Shown piece by piece: positions 8,191 through 18,223 of a stretch of DNA of 64,000 bases; position 1 is the stretch's first letter; each line of letters begins with the position of its first letter. The stretch is from Leisingera aquimarina DSM 24565. Its GTDB lineage: Bacteria > Pseudomonadota > Alphaproteobacteria > Rhodobacterales > Rhodobacteraceae. A program made the translations under genes and the position numbers. The notes beneath the pieces were generated by a model, which worked only from the letters and a program-made list of their open reading frames with translations, did no database searches and was not told the origin of the DNA. Location: the NCBI RefSeq assembly GCF_000473165.1, contig NZ_KI421504.1:2634413-2698412 (forward strand). The letters run 5' to 3'.

Positions 8191-9609
8191 ATGACACTCA
8201 CGATCCCCTTCGACAATACATATGCTGCCCTGCCTGGGCAGTTCTACTCCAAACTGGTGCCGCAATCGGTGAAGGCGCCCAGGCTGATTGCCTTCAACGA
8301 GGATCTGGCCCGGGTGATGGGCATAAGCCCGGGCGACGCGGCGGAGATGGCGGAGGTCTTCGGCGGCAACCTGGTGCCGGAGGGAGCTGATCCTCTGGCG
8401 CAGATCTACGCCGGGCACCAGTTCGGAACCTATAATCCGCAGCTTGGCGACGGGAGGGCGATCCTGTTGGGTGAGACTGTCGGAACGGACGGCAAACGGC
8501 GCGACATCCAGCTGAAGGGCTCGGGCCGCACGCCGTATTCCCGCGGCGGCGATGGCCGTGCCTGGCTGGGGTCGGTGCTGCGCGAATATGTGGTCAGCGA
8601 GGCGATGCATGCGCTTGGCATCCCCACCACCCGCGCATTGGCGGCGGTGGAGACCGGCGAGACCGTCTGGCGCGAAGGGGCTCTGCCCGGTGCGGTGCTG
8701 ACACGGGTGGCCTCCAGCCATCTGCGGGTGGGGACGTTTCAGATCTTCGCGGCGCGCGGCGACAAACACAGCCTGCGGCAGCTGACGGGCTGCGCGATTG
8801 GTCGCCATTACCCGGAAGCGGATGGTGCCATGGGGCTGCTGCGTGCGGTGCGCGATGCGCAGGCCAAGCTGATTGCGGCCTGGATGGGCGTGGGATTTAT
8901 CCATGGTGTGATGAACACCGACAATTCCGCAATCTCGGGCGAGACAATCGACTATGGCCCTTGCGCCTTCATGGATGTCTACCACCCGCATACGGTGTTT
9001 TCCTCGATCGACCGGGGGCGGCGCTATGCCTATGCCAATCAGCCTTCAATAGCGGTTTGGAACCTGGCACAGCTGGCGACCGCGCTGATCCAGCAGCTGG
9101 ACGACCCGCAGGCAGGCGTCGAGGAGGCGACCGAAATCGTGCATTCGATGCCGCAATTGACCGAAGAGGCTTGGCTGACCCGGTTCCGAGCCAAGCTGGG
9201 GATCACTACGACGCAGGAAAATGACCTGGAGCTGGTCACTGGCCTGTTGGAGCGGATGGCGGAAAACCAGAGCGATTTCACCAACAGTTTCCGCGCGCTG
9301 GCTAAGGGCACGGCACGGGATCAGTTCACCGATCCGGCGGCTTTTGATACCTGGGCCGAAGGCTGGCAGGCGCGGCTGGCGGAGGAGCCGGACCCGCAGG
9401 CCGTGATGCGGGCTGCCAACCCGGCCTTCATCCCGCGCAACCACCGCATCGAAGAGATGATTGCCGCCGCCGTGGCAGGTGACTTTGCGCTGTTTCACCG
9501 GCTGAATACGGTTCTGACCAACCCTTTTGCGGACCAGCCGGAACACACGGATCTGCAACGCCCGCCCGCACCGGAAGAAGTGGTGCAGGCGACCTTCTGC
9601 GGGACCTGA
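8191..9609 (+). CDS. selO: Protein adenylyltransferase SelO (YdiU/UPF0061)
   Basis: 472-residue pseudokinase-fold enzyme. The family transfers AMP from ATP to Ser/Thr/Tyr of target proteins and is linked to the oxidative-stress response. Conserved segments seen are [58 protein letters not shown], the catalytic [20 protein letters not shown] and [11 protein letters not shown]. The protein ends F-C-G-T, so a cysteine lies third from the end, where eukaryotic SelO carries selenocysteine. Start ATG 8191 matches the family N-terminus (FDNTYAALP). It is divergent from the cupin gene. Confidence 0.95.
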   Translation: MTLTIPFDNTYAALPGQFYSKLVPQSVKAPRLIAFNEDLARVMGISPGDAAEMAEVFGGNLVPEGADPLAQIYAGHQFGTYNPQLGDGRAILLGETVGTDGKRRDIQLKGSGRTPYSRGGDGRAWLGSVLREYVVSEAMHALGIPTTRALAAVETGETVWREGALPGAVLTRVASSHLRVGTFQIFAARGDKHSLRQLTGCAIGRHYPEADGAMGLLRAVRDAQAKLIAAWMGVGFIHGVMNTDNSAISGETIDYGPCAFMDVYHPHTVFSSIDRGRRYAYANQPSIAVWNLAQLATALIQQLDDPQAGVEEATEIVHSMPQLTEEAWLTRFRAKLGITTTQENDLELVTGLLERMAENQSDFTNSFRALAKGTARDQFTDPAAFDTWAEGWQARLAEEPDPQAVMRAANPAFIPRNHRIEEMIAAAVAGDFALFHRLNTVLTNPFADQPEHTDLQRPPAPEEVVQATFCGT

Positions 9610-9764
9610 TCCGCTTCTTTCTGATTTCAAAAACCTCCAGGGGTGAATTGAGCCGCAGGCTCAAGAGGGGGCGGGCAGCCCCCCCCGGCCACGCCTGCGG
9701 CGGGATGACAGTTGTGTTTCAGATGCGTCCTGCGCCAAACTCAGGACAGGCCTGGAGAGACCGG

Positions 9765-10469
9765 ATGCTCAATCGACCGCCGCAGGACACGCTGCGGGTT
9801 GCCACCTATAATATCCAGAAATGCATCGGCCTGGACCTGCGCCGCCGTCCTGAACGCACATTGCAGGTAATGGCAGGGCTGGGCGCGGATATCGTGGTGC
9901 TGCAGGAGGCCGACAAGCGCCTGCCGCCACGGCCTGCAGCGCTGCCGCATTTCCTTGTTGAGGAAACAGGATGGCTGGCGGCGGATCTGGGCGGGGCAGG
10001 GTCGCTTGGCTGGCACGGCAATGCGGTGCTTTTCAAAGATGGGGTGAAGCTTCTGGACAAGGGACATATCCCGCTGCCTGGGCTGGAGCCGCGAGGCGCG
10101 GTCTGGGTGCTGCTTGAAACGGCGCTGGGTCCGGTGCGGGTGATCGGGGCTCATCTTGGGCTGACCGGGCGGGCGCGGCGTGAACAGATGCATGCCCTGG
10201 CCCGTGCAGCACAACGCGAGGACAGTGCGGTGGTGCTGGCGGGGGATTTCAATGAGTGGTCGCGGGGGACTGTGCTGCAGCATATCGCCCCGGGGCTGAC
10301 GTTTCTGCCGCCCAAGGCGAGTTTTCCTGCTCTGCGGCCTTTGGGAGCGCTGGACCGGATTGCACATTGCCGGCGATTGAAGGCGCTGGCGCATGGGGTG
10401 CATGGGGCGCGGCCGGCGCATATAGCGTCGGACCATTTGCCGGTCTGGGCGGATTTGCGGGTCGTGTGA
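9765..10469 (+). CDS. Endonuclease/exonuclease/phosphatase family protein
   Basis: 234-residue EEP-fold protein (DNase I/exonuclease III/inositol phosphatase superfamily). Motifs in order are LRVATYNIQKCIG, DIVVLQEAD (metal-binding Glu), IGAHLGLTG, VVLAGDFNEW (catalytic Asp/Asn) and a terminal SDHLPVWADL. No signal peptide is visible, so it is probably cytosolic; phosphodiesterase or nuclease substrate is unknown. ATG 9765 is preferred because GGAGAG lies five bases upstream; in-frame upstream codons (9705, 9723) lack such a site. Confidence 0.85.
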   Translation: MLNRPPQDTLRVATYNIQKCIGLDLRRRPERTLQVMAGLGADIVVLQEADKRLPPRPAALPHFLVEETGWLAADLGGAGSLGWHGNAVLFKDGVKLLDKGHIPLPGLEPRGAVWVLLETALGPVRVIGAHLGLTGRARREQMHALARAAQREDSAVVLAGDFNEWSRGTVLQHIAPGLTFLPPKASFPALRPLGALDRIAHCRRLKALAHGVHGARPAHIASDHLPVWADLRVV

Positions 10470-10474
10470 TGCGG

Positions 10475-10735
10475 CGGCGGGGGCGTGGCTCCCGCGCCTT
10501 ACCGGATGAATTGCTTTGGGCAATTCTCTGTCTGGCTTGGGCCGGGCGCTGCTGCGCAGCGCGGGGGAGCTCCGCCCGTTCGAAACGGAAACTGTCGCCC
10601 GGACAGCTTCCGAAACGTTACTCACTGCTGAGAGGCGCCTAAGGGCGGGTTGTCCTTAAGCGCCGGTTTGCGTGTTTACTGGGCTGTTCCGCACTAAGGG
10701 TGAACAGCGCTGACGCCGTCCTTGGTCCAGGCAAG
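10475..10735. repeat. Dispersed intergenic repeat, copy C
   Basis: The gap between the EEP gene and the helicase contains GGCTCCCGCGCCTTACC, GGCTTGGGCCGGGCGCTGC, and a hairpin GGCGCCTAAGGGCG-GGTTG-TCCTTAAGCGCC at about 10630-10665, followed by GACGCCGTCCTTGGTCC. The order of blocks matches copies B and D, with an extra 40-50 bases in the middle. Confidence 0.6.
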
Positions 10736-10746
10736 CACGGGCAGGA

Positions 10747-12063
10747 TTAGCGCGCGCGCTGTTTCTGGCCGCCGCGCTGGCCGCCGCCGGCGCTTGCACC
10801 TTGGGGTTTGCCACCGCCACCGCCACCGCCGCGGCGGCGCTGGCCGCCGGGTTTGCCGCCGCCGAAGCCGCCGCCGCGGCGTCCGCCGGGACGGCCGCCG
10901 GGCTTGCCAGCCGCCGCGGGATCCGGCAGCGCTTCCCAGGCGCGGCCCGAAGCGACGGGGATGGTGATTTTCATCACTTTTTGGATCGCCTTCAGTTCGT
11001 CCATTTCATCGGGTGAGCAGAACGCGATGGCGGCGCCGTCCTTGCCCGCGCGCGCGGTGCGGCCGATGCGGTGCACATAAGCGTCCGGCACATTGGGCAG
11101 TTCGTAGTTGTAGACGTGTTTTACGTCAGGGATATCCAGGCCGCGGGCGGCCACATCGGTGGCGACCAGAACCTTGATGTCGCCCGATTTGAAAGCGGCA
11201 AGGGCGCGCTCGCGCTGGCCCTGGGATTTGTTGCCGTGGATGGCCGCGGCGGCAAAGCCTGCTTTGTCCAGCACCTTCATCAGCTTTTCCATACCGTGTT
11301 TGGTGCGGCCGAAGACCAGTGCGCGCTCGTCTTTATGGTCGGCCAGCAGCTCTTTCAGCAGGCTCAGCTTTTCCGCCTTGGCGATGAAATGCACCGACTG
11401 GGTGACCTTATCGGCGGCCTTGCCCGGAGGCGAAACCTCGATCCGGACCGGGCTTTGCAGGTAGGAGTTGGCGATCTCGTTCATCTGCTTGGGCATGGTG
11501 GCCGAGAACAGCATGGTCTGACGTTCGGTCGGCAGCAGGGCTGCGATCTTGCGCAGGGTGTGGATGAAGCCGAGGTCCAGCATCTGGTCGGCTTCGTCCA
11601 GCACCAGGAAGTCGCAGGAACCCAGATCCAGCGCGCCGCGGTCCAGGATGTCGATCAGACGGCCCGGGGTGGCGACCAGGATGTCGGTGCCCTTGGCAAT
11701 GCGGGAGATCTGCGGGTTGATGGAGACGCCGCCGACCACCAGGCCGACTTTCATCGGGGTGTTTTCGGTGAGGCCTTTCAGGGTAGCTGCGATCTGGTTG
11801 GCCAGCTCGCGGGTCGGCGCCAGCACCAGGCCGCGCACGGTGTTGGCAGCGGGCTTGCGGCCGTATTGCATCATCTGTGCAATCAGCGGCACGCCAAATG
11901 CGGCGGTCTTCCCGGTGCCGGTTTGCGCCAGACCCAGCACGTCCTGGCCGTTGAGCGCATGCGGGATGGCGCGGGCCTGGATCGGGGTGGGGTCATTGAG
12001 GCCCAGGTCGTGGAGCCGGGCGAGGAGCTTTTCAGGAAGCCCCATGGTCGAAAATTCAGTCAC
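10747..12063 (-). CDS. rhlE: DEAD-box RNA helicase, RhlE-like
   Basis: 438-residue ATP-dependent RNA helicase. It has the Q-motif (PTPIQARAIP), motif I AQTGTGKTAAF, Ia APTRELANQ, II LDEADQML, III SATMP, V ATDVAARGLDI and VI HRIGRTARAGK. The last ~65 residues are a low-complexity Gly/Arg/Lys-rich tail, typical of RhlE proteins that bind structured RNA in ribosome assembly or mRNA turnover. The start is taken as GTG 12063, preceded by AAAGGA eight bases upstream; the ATG at 12030 is internal to the family sequence. The tail coding explains the extreme G+C repeats at 10780-10930. Confidence 0.93.
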   Translation of the reverse strand: MTEFSTMGLPEKLLARLHDLGLNDPTPIQARAIPHALNGQDVLGLAQTGTGKTAAFGVPLIAQMMQYGRKPAANTVRGLVLAPTRELANQIAATLKGLTENTPMKVGLVVGGVSINPQISRIAKGTDILVATPGRLIDILDRGALDLGSCDFLVLDEADQMLDLGFIHTLRKIAALLPTERQTMLFSATMPKQMNEIANSYLQSPVRIEVSPPGKAADKVTQSVHFIAKAEKLSLLKELLADHKDERALVFGRTKHGMEKLMKVLDKAGFAAAAIHGNKSQGQRERALAAFKSGDIKVLVATDVAARGLDIPDVKHVYNYELPNVPDAYVHRIGRTARAGKDGAAIAFCSPDEMDELKAIQKVMKITIPVASGRAWEALPDPAAAGKPGGRPGGRRGGGFGGGKPGGQRRRGGGGGGGKPQGASAGGGQRGGQKQRAR

Positions 12064-12412
12064 GTATCGTCCTTTCACAGCCCTGCGTCAGCACGGGCCG
12101 GGTCCGCTGAGAACAGCGGTTTCTTGCGGGGCAGGGACCTCGGGCGCGCGCTGGCCGGATGCCAGGCCGCTGGCCTCTGCAATCCCCACGCGTGATTTTG
12201 GGAATGGCGGCATATCACTTGACCTCCGGCGTCTGGTTGCGCGTATGCGCCGCGGCCGGTCTTGGTCTCTGCTCACGCGGCAGGGAGGGATGCCTGGGTG
12301 CCAAATGACTGTGGATAAGCCGGTTGTCAACCATTGATGCCGGCGAAAAGCCTGTTTTCGGCGCAGACTGCATCCGCTAAAGAGGAAGACCAGAAAACCG
12401 CGAGGACCATCG

Positions 12413-12826
12413 ATGCCAAAGCCGATTATCGCCCGTTGCGAAGCCAAGGGGCTGCGTATGACCGGCCAGCGCCGGGTGATTGCCCAGGTGCTGCAGGACA
12501 GCGGTGATCACCCGGATGTCGAAGAGTTGTATGCCCGCGCCAGCGCGAAGGATGCGGCGATCTCCATCGCCACCGTCTACCGCACGGTGAAACTGTTCGA
12601 GGAGGCAGGCATACTGGAACGGCTGGAGTTCGGCGACGGGCGTGCGCGTTACGAGGATGCTGAAAGGGATCACCACGACCATCTGATCGACATGAACACC
12701 GGTGAGGTGATTGAGTTCTGCGACCCGGAGATCGAGGAGCTGCAGGAACGGATCGCCCGCAAGCTGGGCTATGAACTGCGCGGCCATAAGCTGGAGCTGT
12801 ACGGGGTGCCGCGCAAGGCGGAGTGA
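12413..12826 (+). CDS. fur: Fur-family metalloregulator (Fur/Mur)
   Basis: 137-residue winged-helix repressor. The DNA-binding half contains LRMTGQRRVIAQVL and the recognition region ISIATVYRTVKLFEEAG. The dimerisation/metal half has the RDHHDHLIDM histidine cluster and a single Cys in VIEFCDPEIEEL, without the CxxC pairs of many Fur proteins. In Rhodobacteraceae such proteins usually work as the manganese-uptake regulator Mur or a general iron repressor; sequence alone does not decide between them. It stands alone, in the opposite orientation to the helicase, with a run of hairpins after the stop. Confidence 0.9.
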   Translation: MPKPIIARCEAKGLRMTGQRRVIAQVLQDSGDHPDVEELYARASAKDAAISIATVYRTVKLFEEAGILERLEFGDGRARYEDAERDHHDHLIDMNTGEVIEFCDPEIEELQERIARKLGYELRGHKLELYGVPRKAE

Positions 12827-12844
12827 ACCGCCGGTTTGCGTACG

Positions 12845-12913
12845 GCCGTTTTCCTGCGGGGAAAACGGCTAGGAAAACACGTGTTTTTCTGGCGGGAATT
12901 TTCGCAAAATTCC
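12845..12913. repeat. Three consecutive hairpins after fur
   Basis: Within 70 bp are GCCGTTTTCC-TGCGG-GGAAAACGGC (12845-12869), the self-complementary AAAACACGTGTTTT (12874-12887) and GGAATTTT-CGC-AAAATTCC (12895-12913). The second is followed by a T-run and can act as the fur terminator; the role of the set is unclear. Confidence 0.55.
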
Positions 12914-13080
12914 GGCTGCACCTGCGATTGGAGCAATACATTACATCACGGGAATTGATATGCATGCTCACGTCTTGTCATGAAACCGGGTCGGAAACGG
13001 AGTTGCCCGCGCCAGGGCACTGATGTTTTTTGCCCGGATGGCCCGGCGTGCCGCCGGACCGTAATACGGGACGCGCGCTT

Positions 13081-13974
13081 ATGAACAACCTGCATGGCAT
13101 TTTGCTGGTCATTGCCTCGATGGCCTTTTTCACCCTTGAAGACATGTTCATCAAGCGCCTGTCGGGCACCTTGCCGGTGGGGCAGATCCTGATTTTCCTG
13201 GGCCTGGGCAGCGGGCTGGTCTTTGCGGTGATGGCCAAGTTGCAGGGGCACAGGCTGCTTGCGGCGCGCGCCTGGCGGAAGAAGCCGGTGATGCGGGCTG
13301 CGTCCGAGGCGGTATCAGCCATGGGGTTTGCCTCGGCTTTGGCGCTGGTGGATATCTCGACTGTGGCCGCGGTGTTTCAGGCAACGCCCTTGGTGATCAC
13401 CATGGGCGCGGCGCTGTTTCTGAAAGAGGATGTTGGCTGGCGCCGCTGGCTGGCGATCTGTCTGGGCTTTGCCGGGGTGCTGCTGATTATCCGGCCCGGA
13501 CTGGACGGGTTTGAACCGGCGGCGCTGCTGGTGGTGGTGGCAGTGCTGGGGGTCGCGGCCCGCGATCTGATGACCCGCACAATGGATGCCGGAGTGCCTT
13601 CTACCGTGCTGAGCTTTCAAGCGTTCATGGCGGTCATCCCGGCGGGGGTATTGCTGCTGATCTTCACGCCGGGCGACGCGCAGGCACTGGAGGGCGGCGA
13701 GTGGATGATGATGGCCGGGGGTGTGCTGTTCGGGGTGCTGGGCTATTACGGTATCGTGACGGCGATGCGGGTTGGCGATGCTTCGGCGGTGACGCCGTTC
13801 CGCTATACACGGCTGCTGTTTTCGATCCTTGCAGGCGTCATTGTCTTCGGTGAGCGTCCTGATACCCTGACCCTGGCAGGGTCGGCGCTTATTATCGCTT
13901 CCGGTCTTTATACCTTTGTCCGGGAGCAGCGGCTGGCCCGGCGGGCGTGGCGCGCAGCGGCTGCTGCGGCCTGA
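13081..13974 (+). CDS. EamA/DMT-superfamily permease
   Basis: 297-residue inner-membrane protein with about ten hydrophobic helices in two EamA-like halves. The first runs from NLHGILLVIASMAFFTLED to LAICLGFAGVLLIIRPG. The second starts at LLVVVAVLGVAARDLMTR and ends at LAGSALIIASGLYTFVREQ. Members export metabolites, amino acids or riboflavin-like compounds; no substrate can be assigned. Start ATG 13081 begins the first helix; the frame upstream to 13030 is hydrophilic and lacks a start signal. The neighbours fur and eno do not suggest a substrate. Confidence 0.85.
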   Translation: MNNLHGILLVIASMAFFTLEDMFIKRLSGTLPVGQILIFLGLGSGLVFAVMAKLQGHRLLAARAWRKKPVMRAASEAVSAMGFASALALVDISTVAAVFQATPLVITMGAALFLKEDVGWRRWLAICLGFAGVLLIIRPGLDGFEPAALLVVVAVLGVAARDLMTRTMDAGVPSTVLSFQAFMAVIPAGVLLLIFTPGDAQALEGGEWMMMAGGVLFGVLGYYGIVTAMRVGDASAVTPFRYTRLLFSILAGVIVFGERPDTLTLAGSALIIASGLYTFVREQRLARRAWRAAAAAA

Positions 13975-14033
13975 GGTCTTAGGCCGCAGGCGCTGCGCGC
14001 AATCGTTCAATCCTGTTGGCGCAAACAAGGCAA

Positions 14034-14076
14034 TGTTAGCCCTAAATCGCCGCTTTCATGCGTGTTAGCGATAACG
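14034..14076. promoter_or_regulatory. Two LacI-type operator-like sites upstream of eno
   Basis: TGTTAGCGATAACG at 14063-14076 differs at two positions from the palindrome TGTTAGCGCTAACA, a shape typical of LacI-family operators. A weaker relative, TGTTAGCCCTAAAT, lies 29 bp upstream. The strong site is about 80 bp before the eno start codon, in the promoter region. In other alphaproteobacteria LacI-type central-carbon regulators (CceR/PckR) control glycolytic genes; assignment here is inference. Confidence 0.4.
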
Positions 14077-14110
14077 AGCCCGGTTTACATTTCCGCCGCG
14101 GCTGGTATGA

Positions 14111-15436
<1,326 letters not shown>

Positions 15437-15488
15437 TCGCAGCCGCTTGACCATTGCACTGTGTCCCGGCAAGGCTGGGGCACAGCAG

Positions 15489-15520
15489 CCCCCGGCTCCG
15501 GAAAGGGCCGGGGGTTTTCT
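15489..15520 (+). terminator. Intrinsic terminator of eno
   Basis: CCCCCGGC (15489-15496) pairs with GCCGGGGG (15507-15514), followed by TTTTCTTT. It lies about 50 bp after the eno stop. Confidence 0.9.
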
Positions 15521-15542
15521 TTAAGGACGTTCGGGTCGCCTT

Positions 15543-15857
15543 ATGAAAACACTTTCCTTTGCTGCGCCGGCCGTCGCTGCCGCAGCTTCAGCCTCTGCAG
15601 CTCCTGGCGCCGAAGAAACCTGCAAGGCACTTGCCGCCCGGATGCAGGGAGACGGGCCTGGAATGAATCTGTGCACCTGCACCTACAAGCTGGCCGATGA
15701 CATCTTGGATGAAGACATCAAAACGCTGCTGTTCCTTTCCTGGACAGACGGCATCCACCGCCAGGCCGAAGCTGATGCCCTGACCCCCCGCGGACGGGCC
15801 AGCAAACAGGTCAAGAATCTGGAGCGGGCGGTCAGAAAGAAATGTTCGCCGTTTTGA
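15543..15857 (+). CDS. Small secreted protein, unknown function
   Basis: 104 residues starting MKTLSFAAPAVAAAASASA, a short Ala-rich signal-like segment, then EETCKALAARM, NLCTCTYKLADDIL and a C-terminal KKCSPF. Four cysteines in a small exported protein suggest disulphides in the periplasm. The spacing of CKALA and CTCTY resembles small proteins often found in Rhodobacteraceae genomes, but I do not recognise a named family. It follows the eno terminator, so it must have its own promoter. An inverted repeat, TTCCCTGTCA/TGACAGGGAA, lies after the stop near 15890-15920. Confidence 0.6.
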   Translation: MKTLSFAAPAVAAAASASAAPGAEETCKALAARMQGDGPGMNLCTCTYKLADDILDEDIKTLLFLSWTDGIHRQAEADALTPRGRASKQVKNLERAVRKKCSPF

Positions 15858-16019
15858 CATCCTTTGGGATAAGGCAGGGTTGCCAATTCTTCCCTGTCAT
15901 GGGCAGTTTTTGACAGGGAACGCCTTCCGCAAGGTCATGGACGGGCGTTGACCTGCATCAATTCCCGGCCGTGCCGGAGCAGGCATTCTGCAGCTGAACT
16001 TTCAAAGCAGGAGCTTGTC

Positions 16020-16184
16020 ATGACACCCGCGCGTTTTATCGTCCTTTCACTTGTATCCCTGCAGCTGCTGCTTGCAGCCTGTACCGCACCCGATACCTAT
16101 CCTATCAGTGGCGAAGAATGCGGGCCGTCGGACCCGGTTCAGGATCTTGATGCCAGCGATTGCCTGACACCGCTTGTCTCCTGA
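16020..16184 (+). CDS. Small lipoprotein (54 aa), paralogue of the one at 16422
   Basis: Starts MTPARFIVLSLVSLQ and has the lipobox LLAAC at residues 17-21, so it would be lipidated at the cysteine and anchored to a membrane facing the periplasm. The mature part is only about 34 residues and includes DTYPISG and GPSDPVQ. The neighbouring gene at 16422 has the same plan and shares YP-x-x-G and PSDPV after the lipobox, so the two are probably related. AGGAG lies upstream of the ATG. Function unknown. Confidence 0.55.
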   Translation: MTPARFIVLSLVSLQLLLAACTAPDTYPISGEECGPSDPVQDLDASDCLTPLVS

Positions 16185-16421
16185 TCAGCAGATCCTGGCC
16201 TCTTTGCTTTCCTGACTGCAGCTTACCTTGCCTGCCTGAAGATGGCGGGAAACGTGCCTTTCTTTGCGTAAGTTTGCCGGGTTCCGCGAGCGCGGGTTTC
16301 TCTGACGCTGCGTGTACGGGCGGGAGCTGCTTGTGTGGCCCGGTTCACAGACGGTCCATCACGGACATGTTATCTCTGTCTTACGCGGTCCGGTTGTTAC
16401 CGCGGGAGAGGAGAGACCACC

Positions 16422-16589
16422 ATGTCATATCGAGGTTTACGGAGATTGGCAGTTCTTGTGGGTCTTTCAGTACTGCTAGGGTGCAGCGGGCCGGGATACT
16501 ACCCGCTTGGCGGGGATGCCGCTGCACCGTCGGATCCGGTCAGAAGTATGAGTGCAACGGCCGGTTTCATGAACCATCCGGGAATTTAG
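16422..16589 (+). CDS. Small lipoprotein (55 aa), paralogue of the one at 16020
   Basis: Starts MSYRGLRRLAVLVGL, with the lipobox VLLGC at about residues 17-21 and a 35-residue mature peptide containing GYYPLGGDA and APSDPVRS. The purine-rich GGGAGAGGAGAG before the ATG is a strong ribosome-binding site, which supports real translation. It shares the YP-x-G and PSDPV pattern with the protein encoded 240 bp upstream. I see nothing else in the gap between the two (16185-16421). Function unknown. Confidence 0.55.
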   Translation: MSYRGLRRLAVLVGLSVLLGCSGPGYYPLGGDAAAPSDPVRSMSATAGFMNHPGI

Positions 16590-16835
16590 GACCGGACGGC
16601 TGGCGCCCTGGCCGGGGGCAGAGCGTCAGAACAAAGGGGTGAGCGGCGGCACACATTAGTCCGTTTCGGTGCATGAGATTCCATCACCGCGCGAACTGGC
16701 ACATTGATTTGCCTGGCTGTTTTGGATTGCCACCGTGCCCGCCGCAGCTCCTACTGCCATTTCGGCAGCGATAGAACAGGCTCTTTGGGGGGGGAGCGGG
16801 CCAAAGGGTGCGGCATGACGGCTGTGCCCTTTGGC

Positions 16836-17285
16836 TTACAATGCCTTCGTCATCAGCATGTAGGTTTCGCGCGGCTTGAACCGGGTGCGCAGATAGAGCC
16901 TCTGGGCGGTCTCGTTTTCGCGATCCACCTCCAGGTGCAGGGCGCGCAATCCTGCCGTGGCCAGGGTTTTCGGCAGTTCAGTCAGCACCTCGGTGGCGAT
17001 GCCGCGGCTGCGCACGGCGGGGCGGATGTACAGTTCATCCACAAAGCCGTCCATGCCGCCGAATTCCACTGACCAGCCAAAGGTAATGACAATATAGCCG
17101 ATCGGCGCGCGGGTCGGGCCGATCAGGTAGACGGCGCCGTAGGGGTGGCCGTTCAACAGCGGCTCAACCCCGGCGCGGCGGTGGTCCTCGGTTGTTTCCA
17201 GACCGGATTCTGCATGGAATGCGGCAACCAGAGACAGTACCCTGTCCAGGTGTTCGGGCTTGGCGAGGTGCAGGGCGGCGCTCAT
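16836..17285 (-). CDS. GNAT-family N-acetyltransferase
   Basis: 149-residue acetyl-CoA-dependent acetyltransferase. The core signature is in FVDELYIRPAVRSRGIA (the R-x-x-G-x-A acetyl-CoA pyrophosphate loop), followed by ALHLEVDRENETAQRLYLRTRF, the usual beta-5/alpha-4 with a Tyr. The start codon overlaps the stop of the nucleoside hydrolase by four bases (ATGA), so the two genes are translationally coupled and the acetyltransferase is second in the unit. The acceptor is unknown. The 16590-16835 stretch beyond its 3' end holds no gene I can support. Confidence 0.85.
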   Translation of the reverse strand: MSAALHLAKPEHLDRVLSLVAAFHAESGLETTEDHRRAGVEPLLNGHPYGAVYLIGPTRAPIGYIVITFGWSVEFGGMDGFVDELYIRPAVRSRGIATEVLTELPKTLATAGLRALHLEVDRENETAQRLYLRTRFKPRETYMLMTKAL

Positions 17286-18223
17286 AGTCGGGCGAGCCTT
17301 TCGGTCAGGAGTTTAAAGAAACCGTCCGCGTCGGCATCGCCGATAAACAGGGCGTTGGGTTTGCGGTCTGTGACGCCCCACCAATCGGCGACGGTCATTC
17401 CAAGGGTGAGGTCCGAACCGGTTTCGATCTCGACGTTCACATGGCGGCCGGAGAACAGGCCGGGCTGCAGCAGCCAGGCGATGACGCAGGGATCATGCAG
17501 CGGGCCGCCTTCGGAGCCGTATTTTTCCACATCGAAACGTTCGAAGAAATCCAGCATGTCGGCGGTGAAGGTGCCCACGCGGGAATTCAGGGCGCGGATC
17601 GCCGCGGTGCGGGGTTTGGTGGCCAGAACCTTATGCGTCACGTCCAGCGGCATCACAGTGATCGGCGCGCCGGATCTGAACAGGATTTCAGCGGCTTCCG
17701 GGTCGACGTAGATGTTGAATTCAGCCGCCGGTGTGATGTTGCCAACCTCGAAATAGGCGCCGCCCATCATCACGACTTCCTGCACCCGTTCGATGATATC
17801 GGGGGCGGTGTTGAAGGCGGCGGCAATGTTCGTGAGCGGCCCCAATGTGCAGAGGGTGACAGTGCCCGCTGGTTCGCGGCGCAGGGTGTCGATGATGAAA
17901 TCGACGCCGTGCCCTTCGGCCAGGGGCATGTCCGGCTCCCACAAATCAGGCCCGTCAAGGCCGGTTTGACCATGCACATGTTCGGCGGTGATCAAAGGCC
18001 GGCAAAGCGGCGCCTTGCTGCCCGCGTAGATCGGCACATGCGGGTGGCCGGCAGCTTCGCAGACAATCCGGGCGTTTTTACTGGTGAGCGGAAGAGGCAC
18101 ATTGCCTGCGACGCAAGTGATACCGAGCAGATCCAGGTCTTCGGGACTGGCCAGAGCCAGCAGGATGGCCACTGCATCATCCTGTCCCGGATCGGTGTCG
18201 ATGATGATTTTTCTGGGGCTCAT
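17282..18223 (-). CDS. Nucleoside hydrolase (IU-type/ribonucleoside hydrolase family)
   Basis: 313-residue calcium-dependent N-ribohydrolase that splits nucleosides to base plus ribose in salvage. It shows the N-terminal metal-binding IIIDTDPGQDDAVAILLAL, the LGITCVAGNVPL and CTLGPLTNIAAA segments, MGGAYFEVGNITPAAEFNIYVDPEAAE with the catalytic region, and GPLHDPCVIAWLL with the late histidine/aspartate. Purine or pyrimidine preference cannot be set by eye. It is first in a two-gene unit with the acetyltransferase, overlapping by four bases. Upstream, 18224-18498 separates it from a divergent gene. Confidence 0.92.
   Translation of the reverse strand: MSPRKIIIDTDPGQDDAVAILLALASPEDLDLLGITCVAGNVPLPLTSKNARIVCEAAGHPHVPIYAGSKAPLCRPLITAEHVHGQTGLDGPDLWEPDMPLAEGHGVDFIIDTLRREPAGTVTLCTLGPLTNIAAAFNTAPDIIERVQEVVMMGGAYFEVGNITPAAEFNIYVDPEAAEILFRSGAPITVMPLDVTHKVLATKPRTAAIRALNSRVGTFTADMLDFFERFDVEKYGSEGGPLHDPCVIAWLLQPGLFSGRHVNVEIETGSDLTLGMTVADWWGVTDRKPNALFIGDADADGFFKLLTERLARL

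Noticed and set aside
8119..8991. Upstream extension of the cupin gene to 430 residues
   Set aside because: The extra 290 residues are opposite selO and unlike any protein; the cupin family begins at the ATG at 8118.
10780..10930. GC-rich tandem repeat
   Set aside because: Explained by the Gly/Arg-rich tail of the RhlE-like helicase.
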